Part shown: piece by piece, positions 1-7,733 of the stretch
Numbering within the stretch: the first letter of the stretch is position 1
Layout: each line of letters starts with the position of its first letter
Assembly: GCA_964464925.1 (NCBI GenBank)
Contig: CAYXLI010000018.1
Location: 53,000-116,999 of the forward strand
Reading direction: 5' to 3'
Source of the DNA: CAYXLI01 sp964464925
Lineage (GTDB): Bacteria > Acidobacteriota > Terriglobia > Bryobacterales > Bryobacteraceae
DNA length: 64,000 nucleotides
Made by a program: the position numbers and the translations under genes
Notes under the pieces: generated by a model
Database searches by the model: none
What the model was told of the DNA's origin: nothing
The model's input: the letters and a program-made list of their open reading frames with translations, nothing else

Positions 1-404
1 TCGAAAAGTGAGCTGCTCGCTGGCCGCGCCGATCGCAACATCCGGCGAAGCTGCCACAACCCGGCCATCGCTCGCGCAAGCACAATGGTCACGCCAAGAA
101 ACCAGATCAGCGCCAGCACGGACGGCCAGGGCAAAGGTGCAGGTGCCTGGGGAATGTCCGTCAGCGGTAAAGGAGCGTATGAGACCTGGCTGCTCAGGGG
201 CGTAGCGATGGGGACCTCAACCGGCGGAACTATAAATTGCACAGCCGGGAGAAGCAGAATACCCAGCATGGCGGCGGCCCAGACTGCATGCCTGGTAGCG
301 GCCGACGCCCGGCGGAGGACCAGATGGGCCAGGAATGCGGCGCCCAGGATGGCAGTCAGCTTTAAAGAAAGCGCTGCGAATACTTCAACAGTGATGCCTA
401 ACAT
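1..404 (-). CDS. M56/BlaR1-type membrane metallopeptidase sensor, N-terminal part (cut by window edge)
   Basis: The minus strand reads open from an ATG at 404 to the window edge, giving about 134 residues with no stop. The N-terminus has a hydrophobic segment and then the phrase LRRASAATRHAVWAAAM, the signature of the first membrane segments of the BlaR1/M56 family. BlaR1-type proteins are inner-membrane zinc proteases that sense a signal and relieve repression by BlaI. The HExxH protease motif would lie beyond the window, so activity cannot be judged. The gene starts 2 bp after the stop of the BlaI gene, so the two are probably translated from one message. Its identity rests on the N-terminus and the neighbour. 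Confidence 0.82.
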   Translation of the reverse strand, partial: MLGITVEVFAALSLKLTAILGAAFLAHLVLRRASAATRHAVWAAAMLGILLLPAVQFIVPPVEVPIATPLSSQVSYAPLPLTDIPQAPAPLPWPSVLALIWFLGVTIVLARAMAGLWQLRRMLRSARPASSSLF

Positions 405-406
405 GG

Positions 407-796
407 CTATGCTCCCTTCTTTCTTGCTTGCTCTATCAGCCCTGAAAGCCGCTCCAATTCAGTCTGGCTAAGCTTGTTCGAGCCGCTGTCCAACAGAGTT
501 GCTATGACCTGTTCCGTGGACCCATCAAAGAAGGTATCCATCAAATGCCGTAGTGCCGACTTGCGAGCTTTCTCGCGCGGCAACGTAGGAATGAAAACGT
601 AGCGCGGCCCCTGCTCTTCGTGCCGCACTTGCCCCTTCTCTTCGAGCACGCGAAGCTTTGCGCGGACGGTGGAGTAACTGACATCGGCCGGAAGCAATTC
701 ATGCACCTCCGCGGCTGTCGCCTTACCCAAGCGGTAGATGATGTCCATCATCTGGCGCTCCCGTTTGCTCAAGGTCTGATGTGTATCTTTGGCCAT
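407..796 (-). CDS. blaI: BlaI/MecI/CopY-family transcriptional repressor
   Basis: This 129-residue protein is full length for the family. The N-terminal winged helix (SKRERQMMDIIYRLGKATAAEVHELL, then SYSTVRAKLRVLEEKG) is the classic BlaI DNA-binding domain. The C-terminal part (about residues 75-125) is the helical dimerisation segment. BlaI proteins repress their own operon until a BlaR1 partner causes their cleavage. A BlaR1-type gene follows after 2 bp, which supports the pairing. The target genes beyond the operon are not visible. In acidobacteria such pairs are common and often have no beta-lactamase nearby, so a resistance role should not be assumed. Confidence 0.93.
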   Translation of the reverse strand: MAKDTHQTLSKRERQMMDIIYRLGKATAAEVHELLPADVSYSTVRAKLRVLEEKGQVRHEEQGPRYVFIPTLPREKARKSALRHLMDTFFDGSTEQVIATLLDSGSNKLSQTELERLSGLIEQARKKGA

Positions 797-810
797 AGCT
801 TGACTCTACC

Positions 811-845
811 TGCTGCTTTTGCAGCACAGTGCTAGAAAAGTAGCA
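811..845. promoter_or_regulatory. Candidate BlaI operator: two adjacent inverted repeats upstream of blaI
   Basis: Upstream of the BlaI start, the sequence TGCTGC-TTTT-GCAGCA (811-826) is a perfect inverted repeat. It is followed by TGCTA-gaaaag-TAGCA (about 831-846). BlaI dimers bind inverted repeats in their own promoter, so these are plausible operators. The assignment is by position and symmetry only. Confidence 0.35.
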
Positions 846-1108
846 TGAGTGCAGGCGTATGTCAATCCGATTTCCCTAATACCGGCACATCGATCTCTCC
901 CGCTTCCCCGCGGAAGTCCCGGAATCATCCGCTGACGGTTACATCGATCCGGAATTGCGCGGGGCATATAAAAAATTGCAGCGCAAATCGCAGCCGAAGC
1001 ACATCATCGGCCCGGCTCGAAATATGAGCCTGCAATACTCATCTTGCACGGCTGCGGAACAAAGCTTTAATGCCCGTGCATGCCATTGAAAATAAAAGTC
1101 GATTCACT

Positions 1109-1131
1109 GTTACCGGTAAGTTTGCGGTAAC
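1109..1131. promoter_or_regulatory. Inverted repeat GTTACCG-N9-CGGTAAC upstream of transglycosylase
   Basis: The 7-bp perfect arms GTTACCG (1109-1115) and CGGTAAC (1125-1131) sit about 40 bp before the earliest start of the lytic transglycosylase gene. They could be an operator or a leader hairpin. The rest of 797-1172 shows nothing gene-like. Confidence 0.3.
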
Positions 1132-1172
1132 CGCAGCTTTCCGGACGCCATCTCTTTGGTATTCCCAACAAT

Positions 1173-1811
1173 GTGGCAATTGCGCGCCTGCCGGTGCGGA
1201 GTGTGCCTCGCACAAGGAAAGCGATTTTGAAGTTACTTCTATCCTGCTTACTGCTCTTGATCAGCACTTTCTTTGTATTTTTCTTTGCTTACGATCCTGA
1301 TTCCCTTTCCCCACTCACTAAGTTCCCCAAGCGAAATCTCGCAATTGCCGCTCCGCCGTTCGCCGTGGGTGAGGTGATTGAAGCTATGGCGCGGAAGCAC
1401 AAAATTCATCCCGCAATTGTAAAGAGCATCATCGCGGCTGAATCCGCGTTTCGCCCTGAGGTGGTATCCAGCAAGGGAGCGCTCGGACTGATGCAGTTGA
1501 TGCCTGAGACTGCGCAAGAGATGGGTGCGGACGCCTCTATCCCGGAGCAGAACGTGGAAGCGGGGACGCGGTACCTGTCAGGCCTGCTCCGCCGTTATCA
1601 GAACCGCCGGGACGGCATGAAACTGGCTATTGCAGCCTACAATGCCGGCCCCGGAAACGTGGATCGTTATCACGGCATTCCCCCTTTTGCAGAGACACGC
1701 AATTACGTCACCCGCGTGTTGAAGTTCTATAAACATTACGTGACCGAAGACATTGCCGAGAATTCTGCACTGCCGCGAACCATTCGCGCGACCCACCGCA
1801 CAGGAGCCTGA
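1173..1811 (+). CDS. Membrane-anchored lytic transglycosylase (SLT domain)
   Basis: The protein has up to 212 residues. One N-terminal hydrophobic helix (LLLSCLLLLISTFFVFFF) is followed by a Slt-type lysozyme-like domain. The key motifs are AAESAF with the catalytic Glu, SKGALGLMQLMPETA and AIAAYNAGPGNV. These enzymes cleave the glycan strand of peptidoglycan to give 1,6-anhydro ends. The helix predicts anchoring at the inner membrane facing the periplasm. The start is uncertain: GTG at 1173 gives the longest product, and a TTG at about 1224 would begin directly at the hydrophobic helix. The domain call is firm; the cellular role (remodelling, secretion or recycling) is open. Confidence 0.9.
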   Translation: MAIARLPVRSVPRTRKAILKLLLSCLLLLISTFFVFFFAYDPDSLSPLTKFPKRNLAIAAPPFAVGEVIEAMARKHKIHPAIVKSIIAAESAFRPEVVSSKGALGLMQLMPETAQEMGADASIPEQNVEAGTRYLSGLLRRYQNRRDGMKLAIAAYNAGPGNVDRYHGIPPFAETRNYVTRVLKFYKHYVTEDIAENSALPRTIRATHRTGA

Positions 1812-1869
1812 GCACCGTTACTACCGAAACGACCGGCCGTCCCTTCTGATCCGTTAAACAGGAGGCACG

Positions 1870-2985
1870 ATGTACCAGGGAGACAACGGCATAATCCGTT
1901 ATGCTGTCGTTGGTCTAGGGCACATTGCCCAGCACGCCGTTCTGCCTGCGTTCGCGAACGCCAGGAACGCCAAGTTGCAAGCGCTGGTTTCAGGCGACGA
2001 ACAGAAGCGCTCGGAAGTCCAGAAGCTTTACGAAATCCCAAAAACCTATAGCTACGAACAATACGAAGATTGTTTGAAGAACGGCGAAGTCGACGCAGTC
2101 TACATCGCCCTTCCGGATGCCATGCATCGGGAGTACTCGGTGCGTGCAGCGCGGCATGGGGTGCATGTCTTATGTGAGAAGCCGATGGCGGAATCCGAGC
2201 AGGATTGTATCGCCATGATCCAGGCTGCGAGCGATCACAGAGTGAAACTCATGATCGCCTACCGGCTGCATTTCGATGCAGCCAATCTGGAGGCAATCCG
2301 CGCCGCCCAATCCGGCGAACTCGGCGAGCTTCGCATCTTCTCTTCCCTGAACACCCAGAATGTTGCAGAAGGCAACATACGCCTGAACCAGGACCTGGGC
2401 CGAGGACCGTTGTACGACATGGGTGTCTATTGCATCAACGCGGCCCGGTACTTGTTCCGTTCAGAGCCGTCAGAGGTCTTTTGCACCCAGGCGAGCCGCA
2501 GCGATGAACGGTTCCGGGAGGTGCCTGAAATGGCTACCGCCATTCTCCGCTTCCCGGGCGAGCGGCTTGCGCAATTCACATGCAGTTACGGAGCGTCTCA
2601 TACTTCCTGGTACAGGCTCGTGGGCACGGCGGGCGACCTGGTGATGGACCCGGCATTCGAATATGAACGGGAAATGGCGCAAAAGATTACCGTGAATGAA
2701 AAGTCTTCCGAGCGCACGTTCCCGAAGCGCGACCAATTTGGGCCGGAGCTCTCGTACTTTGCGGACTGCATCCTGCAGGATGCAGAACCGGAACCCTCCG
2801 GATGGGAGGGACTCGCCGACATTCGGATCGTGGAGGCCCTGAATCGGTCGGCTAAGGAACGAAGATGGGTGGAACTTCCGGTGCTGGAACGTTCGCGGCG
2901 TCCGGAGCCCAGCCAACGCATCGACCAGCCCCCGGTTCGGAAACCCGAACTGGTAGAGGTGAAATCCCCTTCAGGAGAAAAGTGA
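1870..2985 (+). CDS. Gfo/Idh/MocA-family NAD(P)-dependent oxidoreductase
   Basis: The 371-residue protein begins with a Rossmann fold whose dinucleotide loop is VGLGHIAQHAVLPAF. The family signature CEKPMA near residue 100 carries the usual active-site Lys. The C-terminal alpha/beta domain contains GRGPLYDMGVYCINAARYLF, typical of the glucose-fructose oxidoreductase branch. Such enzymes oxidise or reduce sugars and cyclitols at one carbon. A proline-rich, charged tail of about 40 residues extends beyond the normal fold. An AGGAGG-type site precedes the ATG. It heads a rightward run with a nucleotidyltransferase and an isomerase-like protein, consistent with metabolism of an unusual sugar; the substrate is not identifiable. 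Confidence 0.9.
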   Translation: MYQGDNGIIRYAVVGLGHIAQHAVLPAFANARNAKLQALVSGDEQKRSEVQKLYEIPKTYSYEQYEDCLKNGEVDAVYIALPDAMHREYSVRAARHGVHVLCEKPMAESEQDCIAMIQAASDHRVKLMIAYRLHFDAANLEAIRAAQSGELGELRIFSSLNTQNVAEGNIRLNQDLGRGPLYDMGVYCINAARYLFRSEPSEVFCTQASRSDERFREVPEMATAILRFPGERLAQFTCSYGASHTSWYRLVGTAGDLVMDPAFEYEREMAQKITVNEKSSERTFPKRDQFGPELSYFADCILQDAEPEPSGWEGLADIRIVEALNRSAKERRWVELPVLERSRRPEPSQRIDQPPVRKPELVEVKSPSGEK

Positions 2986-3150
2986 ATGCGAAGAGACCCA
3001 GTCTGCCAGATGGACGTTAAGGAACGTACAGCTGCGGCGAGTAGTAATTACGCGGGTGACACATACTATTTCTGTTCTGAGCAATGTAAGGAGCGATTCG
3101 AGGCGGATCCGGAAAAGTACGTTTCCCGTAGCGAACATAGCGCGACGTGA
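2986..3150 (+). CDS. Small YHS-domain protein
   Basis: A 54-residue gene begins one base after the oxidoreductase stop, with AGGAG about 10 bp upstream. The product starts MRRDPVCQMDV and continues through GDTYYFCSEQCKERFEADPEKY. This is the YHS domain: a short treble-clef-like metal-binding fold with Cys near residue 7 and a CxxxC pair near residues 30-34. YHS modules occur in copper ATPases, toluene monooxygenase subunits and free-standing small proteins, where they are thought to bind metal. The tight spacing suggests cotranslation with the oxidoreductase. Confidence 0.82.
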   Translation: MRRDPVCQMDVKERTAAASSNYAGDTYYFCSEQCKERFEADPEKYVSRSEHSAT

Positions 3151-3248
3151 GTAGAACAATTTCCAGCCCAGTCCGTTCGCGAGCTACTTGGCACGCTGCT
3201 TGCTGGTCCGATTTTGGCCGTAACGCCGGATAACAGGAGCGACAGGTG

Positions 3249-4010
3249 ATGAGCGAACTGGTGCTGGATCAGCCACTGACGATGGATACGAAGTGGATCG
3301 ATACAATCCCGAAACAGCAATGGGACGTGTATCAACGGGTGATGAGGGAGGCGCGCAGCCGAGATATTCCCTTTGCTCTGGGGGGCGCTGTAGCGTTCGG
3401 AACTTACACGGGGCGGTGGCGGAATACCAAGGATATGGATCTGTACATCGCTCCTGAGAATCGTGAGGCTATGGTTGAAGCCATGTCCGCCGCGGGGCTC
3501 ACGGATTACTTCGAGGTGCTGCCATACGACCGGCGCTGGATTTATCGCGGCCACGCCGGGAACACCATCGTGGATGCCATCTGGTCGATGGCAAATTACC
3601 GTGCCCAAGTGGACGAAACCTGGATCCACTACGGGCCGGTGACCGAATGTGGAGATATGCAGGTTCGAGTGTTACCGCCCGAAGAGTTGATCTGGTCGAA
3701 GATCTACATTCTTCAGCGGGAACGTTGTGATTGGACCGATATCATCAACGTCTTCCATGCCATCGGGCCGAGCCTTGATTGGGACCACCTATTCGATCGC
3801 ATGGGCGAAGATTGCCGGCTTCTGGCAGGGGCATTGTCAGTTTTCAGTTGGGTAGATCCCGAAGTAGCTCGCCAACTCCCTCAGGTAGTTTGGCAGAGGA
3901 GCAGGCTGCCGCGTCCGGGCTCGGTCGCAAAAGGAGTTTCGGAACAGCGCGTGAAATATATAGACTCGCGTGACTGGTTCGGACCTACGAAAGCCTGTGA
4001 GCTGCGTTGA
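3249..4010 (+). CDS. Nucleotidyltransferase-fold protein
   Basis: The product has about 253 residues. The segment FALGGAVAFGTYTGRWRNTKDMDLYI contains the GG and DxD features of the nucleotidyltransferase superfamily (the MNT/kanamycin nucleotidyltransferase-like branch that includes many uncharacterised stand-alone proteins). The middle part LPPEELIWSKIYILQRERCDWTDI is the helical region that follows the catalytic sheet in these proteins. Such enzymes transfer nucleotides to a hydroxyl on a small molecule, RNA or protein. The ATG at 3249 is preferred over an adjoining GTG because of the AGGAGCG site. The substrate is unknown; the neighbours suggest a sugar-related role, but this is inference. 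Confidence 0.72.
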   Translation: MSELVLDQPLTMDTKWIDTIPKQQWDVYQRVMREARSRDIPFALGGAVAFGTYTGRWRNTKDMDLYIAPENREAMVEAMSAAGLTDYFEVLPYDRRWIYRGHAGNTIVDAIWSMANYRAQVDETWIHYGPVTECGDMQVRVLPPEELIWSKIYILQRERCDWTDIINVFHAIGPSLDWDHLFDRMGEDCRLLAGALSVFSWVDPEVARQLPQVVWQRSRLPRPGSVAKGVSEQRVKYIDSRDWFGPTKACELR

Positions 4011-4027
4011 GAAACAGGAGATAACGG

Positions 4028-4855
4028 ATGTTGATTGGTGCGATGAACCATCCTGCGCAAGATCCCGTCGAAGAGATCCGGTGGATGGCGCAAATGGGTC
4101 TCGATTTTGTCGATCTTACGTTGGAGCCGCCGGCCGCTGCTTCATGGCGCATTCATTCTCAAGAAATACGAAGAGTGCTGCAGGACTACGGAATGCGGGT
4201 CGTCGGACATACGGCGTTCTATCTTCCGCTCGGCAATCCGTTCGAAAGCATCCGATGCGCCGCGGTGGATGAGCTGAAGCGCTGCCTGGATAAATTCTGC
4301 GAGATTGGTGCGCGCTGGATGAACATTCATCCCGACCGGCATGCACCCATGCACGACCGGCATTTCTACATAGGACGGAACATACAGTCTCTGCGCGAAT
4401 TGATCGAGTTTGGGCGCTCCTGCCCCGTCGGCCTGATGATCGAAAATCTTCCTGGCGACTTCAACAGCGTGCCACAGCTGGGCGAGCTGCTGGATCCGCT
4501 GCCGGAACTTGGCCTCCATCTCGACATTGGCCATGCGAACCTTCTGGTCCCGCACAACACGACGGGTGAAATTCTAGCTGTTTATGGTAACCGCCTGTGT
4601 CACGTGCACCTGCACGACAACAAGGGCGGGCACGCAGATCTGCACCTGCCGCTGGGTGCTGGGACCCTGGAGCTGGCCAAGGAGGTTCGCGCGCTGCAGG
4701 CTTGCGGCTACGATTCGACGATCACGCTGGAGGTTTTCACGCCGGACCGGCATTACCTGAGCTATAGCCGCGATGTTCTTCGCCGCCTCTGGGAAGAAGG
4801 AACTCCGAGCGGCCAACGGACCATGTTTGAAGAGGTGACCTCAGGACGAACGTAG
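4028..4855 (+). CDS. Sugar phosphate isomerase/epimerase-like TIM-barrel protein
   Basis: This 275-residue protein belongs to the xylose isomerase-like/AP endonuclease 2 TIM-barrel family. Metal-site features appear in order: NIHPDRH, MIENLPG (Glu ligand), LHLDIGHANLL (Asp and His), CHVHLHDNKGGHADLHLPLGAG and TLEVF (final Glu). The family isomerises or epimerises sugars using divalent metal; endonuclease IV shares the fold, but the length and pattern here suit the sugar branch. The gene follows the nucleotidyltransferase by 17 bp with an AGGAG site, so the two probably belong to one operon. Confidence 0.8.
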   Translation: MLIGAMNHPAQDPVEEIRWMAQMGLDFVDLTLEPPAAASWRIHSQEIRRVLQDYGMRVVGHTAFYLPLGNPFESIRCAAVDELKRCLDKFCEIGARWMNIHPDRHAPMHDRHFYIGRNIQSLRELIEFGRSCPVGLMIENLPGDFNSVPQLGELLDPLPELGLHLDIGHANLLVPHNTTGEILAVYGNRLCHVHLHDNKGGHADLHLPLGAGTLELAKEVRALQACGYDSTITLEVFTPDRHYLSYSRDVLRRLWEEGTPSGQRTMFEEVTSGRT

Positions 4856-4888
4856 CGCACAGGCAGCGCTGATGATAATTTGTATGCG

Positions 4889-5809
4889 ATGCGAGTCCTG
4901 TCGTTTTATCTCCTGACTGCTCTGCTGGTTTTCGCTCAGGAACCGAAGCGTCCCCGAATTACCGGTGACGCACACGTCGCTCTTTCGGTGGCGGATGTGG
5001 AGAAGAGCCGCGGCTTCTATAAAGACTTCCTCGGCTACAGCGAGCCCTTCGATTTGAAGAAGCCCGACGGCAGCCTTTCCCTCACGTTCATCAAGATCAA
5101 CGACCGGCAGTACATCGAACTATTCCCAGAGACTGCGCCGAATACTGATCGGCTTTCTCACATCTCATTCGAAACGGACGATATCGAGGGCATGCGGACC
5201 TACCTTGCAGCCAAGGGCATCAAGGTGCCGGACAAAGTAGTGAACAACCGCATCGGGAACCGCAGTTTCAACGTGAAGGATCCGGACGGCCACACGCTCG
5301 AGTTCGTTCAATATATGCCCAGCGGCTGGTCTATGCGGGACAAGGGGAAGTTCCTGGGGCGGTCTCGTATTTCCGATCGTATGGCTCACTTTGGAATCCT
5401 CGTGGGTGCGCTTGAGCCCGCGATGAAGTTCTATCGGGACGTGCTTGGTTTCCAGGAAACCTGGCGCGGGAGCCGTGACGGCAACGTTCTGAACTGGGTA
5501 AACATGAAGGTCCCTGACGGCGACGACTACGTCGAGTTCATGTTGTACAACGAACTGCCGGAACCCACTAAGCGCGGGTCCGCGCACCATATCTGTCTCT
5601 TTGTTCCGGATATGGAGAAAGCAAAAGCGGACCTGGCATCCCGTCCCGCAGCGAAGAATTACACTAAGCCGATGGAGATTCGGACGGGCACAAACCGCAA
5701 ACGGCAGATGAATCTGTATGATCCGGACGGAACGCGGGTCGAGTTGATGGAGCCCGTCACGATTGACGGGAAGCCGGCCCCATCCGCCACGGCGCCTCCG
5801 CCGCACTAG
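4889..5809 (+). CDS. Secreted protein with two VOC (glyoxalase-like) domains
   Basis: A short signal peptide (MRVLSFYLLTALLVFAQ) precedes two vicinal oxygen chelate modules at about residues 20-140 and 155-285. The first has HVALSVADVEKSRGFYKDFLGY and ends DPDGHTLEFVQY; the second has HFGILVGALEPAMKFYRDVLGF and ends DPDGTRVELME. Paired VOC modules form a metal-binding cavity in dioxygenases, glyoxalases and lyases. Periplasmic members are uncommon, so the substrate is open. The ATG at 4889 was chosen because it begins the signal peptide directly. It ends 1 bp before the convergent gene on the other strand. Confidence 0.85.
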   Translation: MRVLSFYLLTALLVFAQEPKRPRITGDAHVALSVADVEKSRGFYKDFLGYSEPFDLKKPDGSLSLTFIKINDRQYIELFPETAPNTDRLSHISFETDDIEGMRTYLAAKGIKVPDKVVNNRIGNRSFNVKDPDGHTLEFVQYMPSGWSMRDKGKFLGRSRISDRMAHFGILVGALEPAMKFYRDVLGFQETWRGSRDGNVLNWVNMKVPDGDDYVEFMLYNELPEPTKRGSAHHICLFVPDMEKAKADLASRPAAKNYTKPMEIRTGTNRKRQMNLYDPDGTRVELMEPVTIDGKPAPSATAPPPH

Positions 5810-5810
5810 C

Positions 5811-7733
5811 TTATCGCCGGCTTGCCTGCTTAGGGGTTGCTTCAATGCTGACCGTGTGCGTGCCTTTTGGTAACAGCAATCTCGTCTCAGCCTGCATCGG
5901 TTTTCCATCCAGCTTCACTTCGGCCGGCAACTGCTCCAACAACGCGATAGCCCGGGAGTTGCTGGTGTACTGAAACTCCACGCCGCTGGCCCAGATTGCC
6001 GCCGACGTGAGATCTCCATTGAAGTCGAGGACTCTAACCGGCGGGCCCTGACCGGTGGGCTCGATGGTCCACTTGCCCCGCGGCACAGTCAGCCAACCTT
6101 GATTTGAGAACGGCCAAGGACGCCCGTTCACCAGCGCCTCTCCTTCCCACCGCAGGGCAGCGCCGTGCGCGGATTCCACTTGCAACTTCCCGCCAGTCTG
6201 CTCCATTCGATCCACTACAGCCATTGCGGAAGGCAGGAGCGGAAGGTCCACCGGCAGAATTGAATTCTCAAAGTACAGCGCCACCCTCGGAAACGCCTTT
6301 GCGGCTGTGTGTACCAGTTGGAAGAGTTCGGTGCCGGTTTGTTGCTTCGTAGGGTACACGTCCTGATAGCGTTCGACGATATTGATGTCGATCGCGAGTT
6401 TTTCCGGCTTGTGGGTAATCGGCTGGTAACGCGACGCGATCTGCGTATATCGTTCGGGACCTAGATGCCAGATCGTTGCCGGATCCTCGATCAAGAACGT
6501 GAAATCCCGCTCCTCCAGCATTGGAAGCGTCTTGGCTACGTCGGCTCCGATCAAATCGCGCATGCGCGTGTCGAAGCGGTCATCCACGTGCGTCAGCACC
6601 ACGTCGAGGTCCGGCTTGGCCTTGCGCACGCTTTCCACAACATCCAGCCACTGTTTCTGCATGGCGCGAGCCAGCCCCGCGCGATACCCGAGAAATTCCT
6701 TCAGCAGCGCGGGCTTCCTGCCGGCGGCGATGTCTACCGGGTCAACATCTTTCCAGGCTATGAATGCCTGCCGCACGTCGTCATTAAAGGGGGTGAAGCG
6801 CGCCGGATTCTCCGATCCTTCCAGAGACTCAAAGTAGAGCTCGGCCATGTTGACGCCATCCCAATCGAACCGCTGCAGCAGTGCTCGCGTAGACTTAGCG
6901 GCCGCGTCGAAGCAATCGCGATTTTGCAGGTTCATCAGTTTGCGCCAGTCGAGATGGGCGTCCTGCAATAGCGCTGTCTTCTCTCGCCACTGCGGATGAT
7001 CGTTCCAGAACTGTTCGCTCACGTGCGGCAACTCGAGCCACGCGTATACGGTAATGGCCTGCTTGTGACACGCCTGAATCAGCTTCCGGAGGTAGTCGTC
7101 CCGCTCCGCGTTCGGCTCGTTATAGTGCCACGCCGCAACGTGCAATGTAGCGATACCCGCCTTGCGCCATCGCTCTGCGAAATAATCCAAATCCACTCGC
7201 GTGCGATAGGACGAATCGAAGAAGGCCCACAGCGTCCGCGAGGCGACGCAGGGCTGCAGTCCGAGATCCGTCAGTGCGTGAGGCAAGTATGGGAAGCGTG
7301 CATATCCGCGGTCGCCCGGCGGGACGGCCAACCAAAGTACGCCGCCCCGGCCCACGCGCATTCCCGCGAGTACAGGAGCTCCCGTCCAGCGTTCTTTCGC
7401 GAAGATGGTTGCTTCCGATGGGAGAGAGGTGCGGAACGTCTCCACTGCATCCTTCCAGATGATCGGCAGTTTGGGAACGCGGGCATCGACTATGCTTCGG
7501 ATAGTGATCTTCTGTATTCCGGCGTGGAAGCCCATTGCGTTGGCGGCCTTGGAATCGCCCTGCAGGATCACGAAGCTGCCCGACTCCGCGCGCTTGAGTG
7601 CTTCCGCGCCATCAGCGGATGCATCGAGTACAAGGACACGGTCCGCCGGCAACCCCGCCGGTTTCAAGATCGAATCCCAAGATCCCGCAGATACGGCGAG
7701 TACGCCCGCAAATAGGCTAATGAGTAAACGCAT
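5811..7733 (-). CDS. Secreted glycosidase-like TIM-barrel protein
   Basis: The 640-residue protein starts with a signal peptide (MRLLISLFAGVLAVSAGS). Residues to about 150 resemble a small Rossmann-like domain. The middle (about 165-450) looks like a glycoside hydrolase TIM barrel of the GHL10/PgaB C-terminal kind: WRKAGIATLHVAAWHYNEPN, VYAWLELPHVSEQFW, and FDWDGVNMAELYFES with a plausible catalytic Glu. The C-terminal 150 residues are beta-rich. Its start lies inside the end of the upstream TPR/beta-barrel gene (17 bp overlap), so translation is probably coupled. I infer a role in hydrolysing or trimming an exopolysaccharide during export; the family assignment is moderate and the substrate unknown. 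Confidence 0.6.
   Translation of the reverse strand: MRLLISLFAGVLAVSAGSWDSILKPAGLPADRVLVLDASADGAEALKRAESGSFVILQGDSKAANAMGFHAGIQKITIRSIVDARVPKLPIIWKDAVETFRTSLPSEATIFAKERWTGAPVLAGMRVGRGGVLWLAVPPGDRGYARFPYLPHALTDLGLQPCVASRTLWAFFDSSYRTRVDLDYFAERWRKAGIATLHVAAWHYNEPNAERDDYLRKLIQACHKQAITVYAWLELPHVSEQFWNDHPQWREKTALLQDAHLDWRKLMNLQNRDCFDAAAKSTRALLQRFDWDGVNMAELYFESLEGSENPARFTPFNDDVRQAFIAWKDVDPVDIAAGRKPALLKEFLGYRAGLARAMQKQWLDVVESVRKAKPDLDVVLTHVDDRFDTRMRDLIGADVAKTLPMLEERDFTFLIEDPATIWHLGPERYTQIASRYQPITHKPEKLAIDINIVERYQDVYPTKQQTGTELFQLVHTAAKAFPRVALYFENSILPVDLPLLPSAMAVVDRMEQTGGKLQVESAHGAALRWEGEALVNGRPWPFSNQGWLTVPRGKWTIEPTGQGPPVRVLDFNGDLTSAAIWASGVEFQYTSNSRAIALLEQLPAEVKLDGKPMQAETRLLLPKGTHTVSIEATPKQASRR

Noticed and set aside
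407..796. Beta-lactam resistance locus
   Set aside because: BlaI/BlaR1-type pairs are common in acidobacteria; no beta-lactamase or penicillin-binding gene is adjacent.
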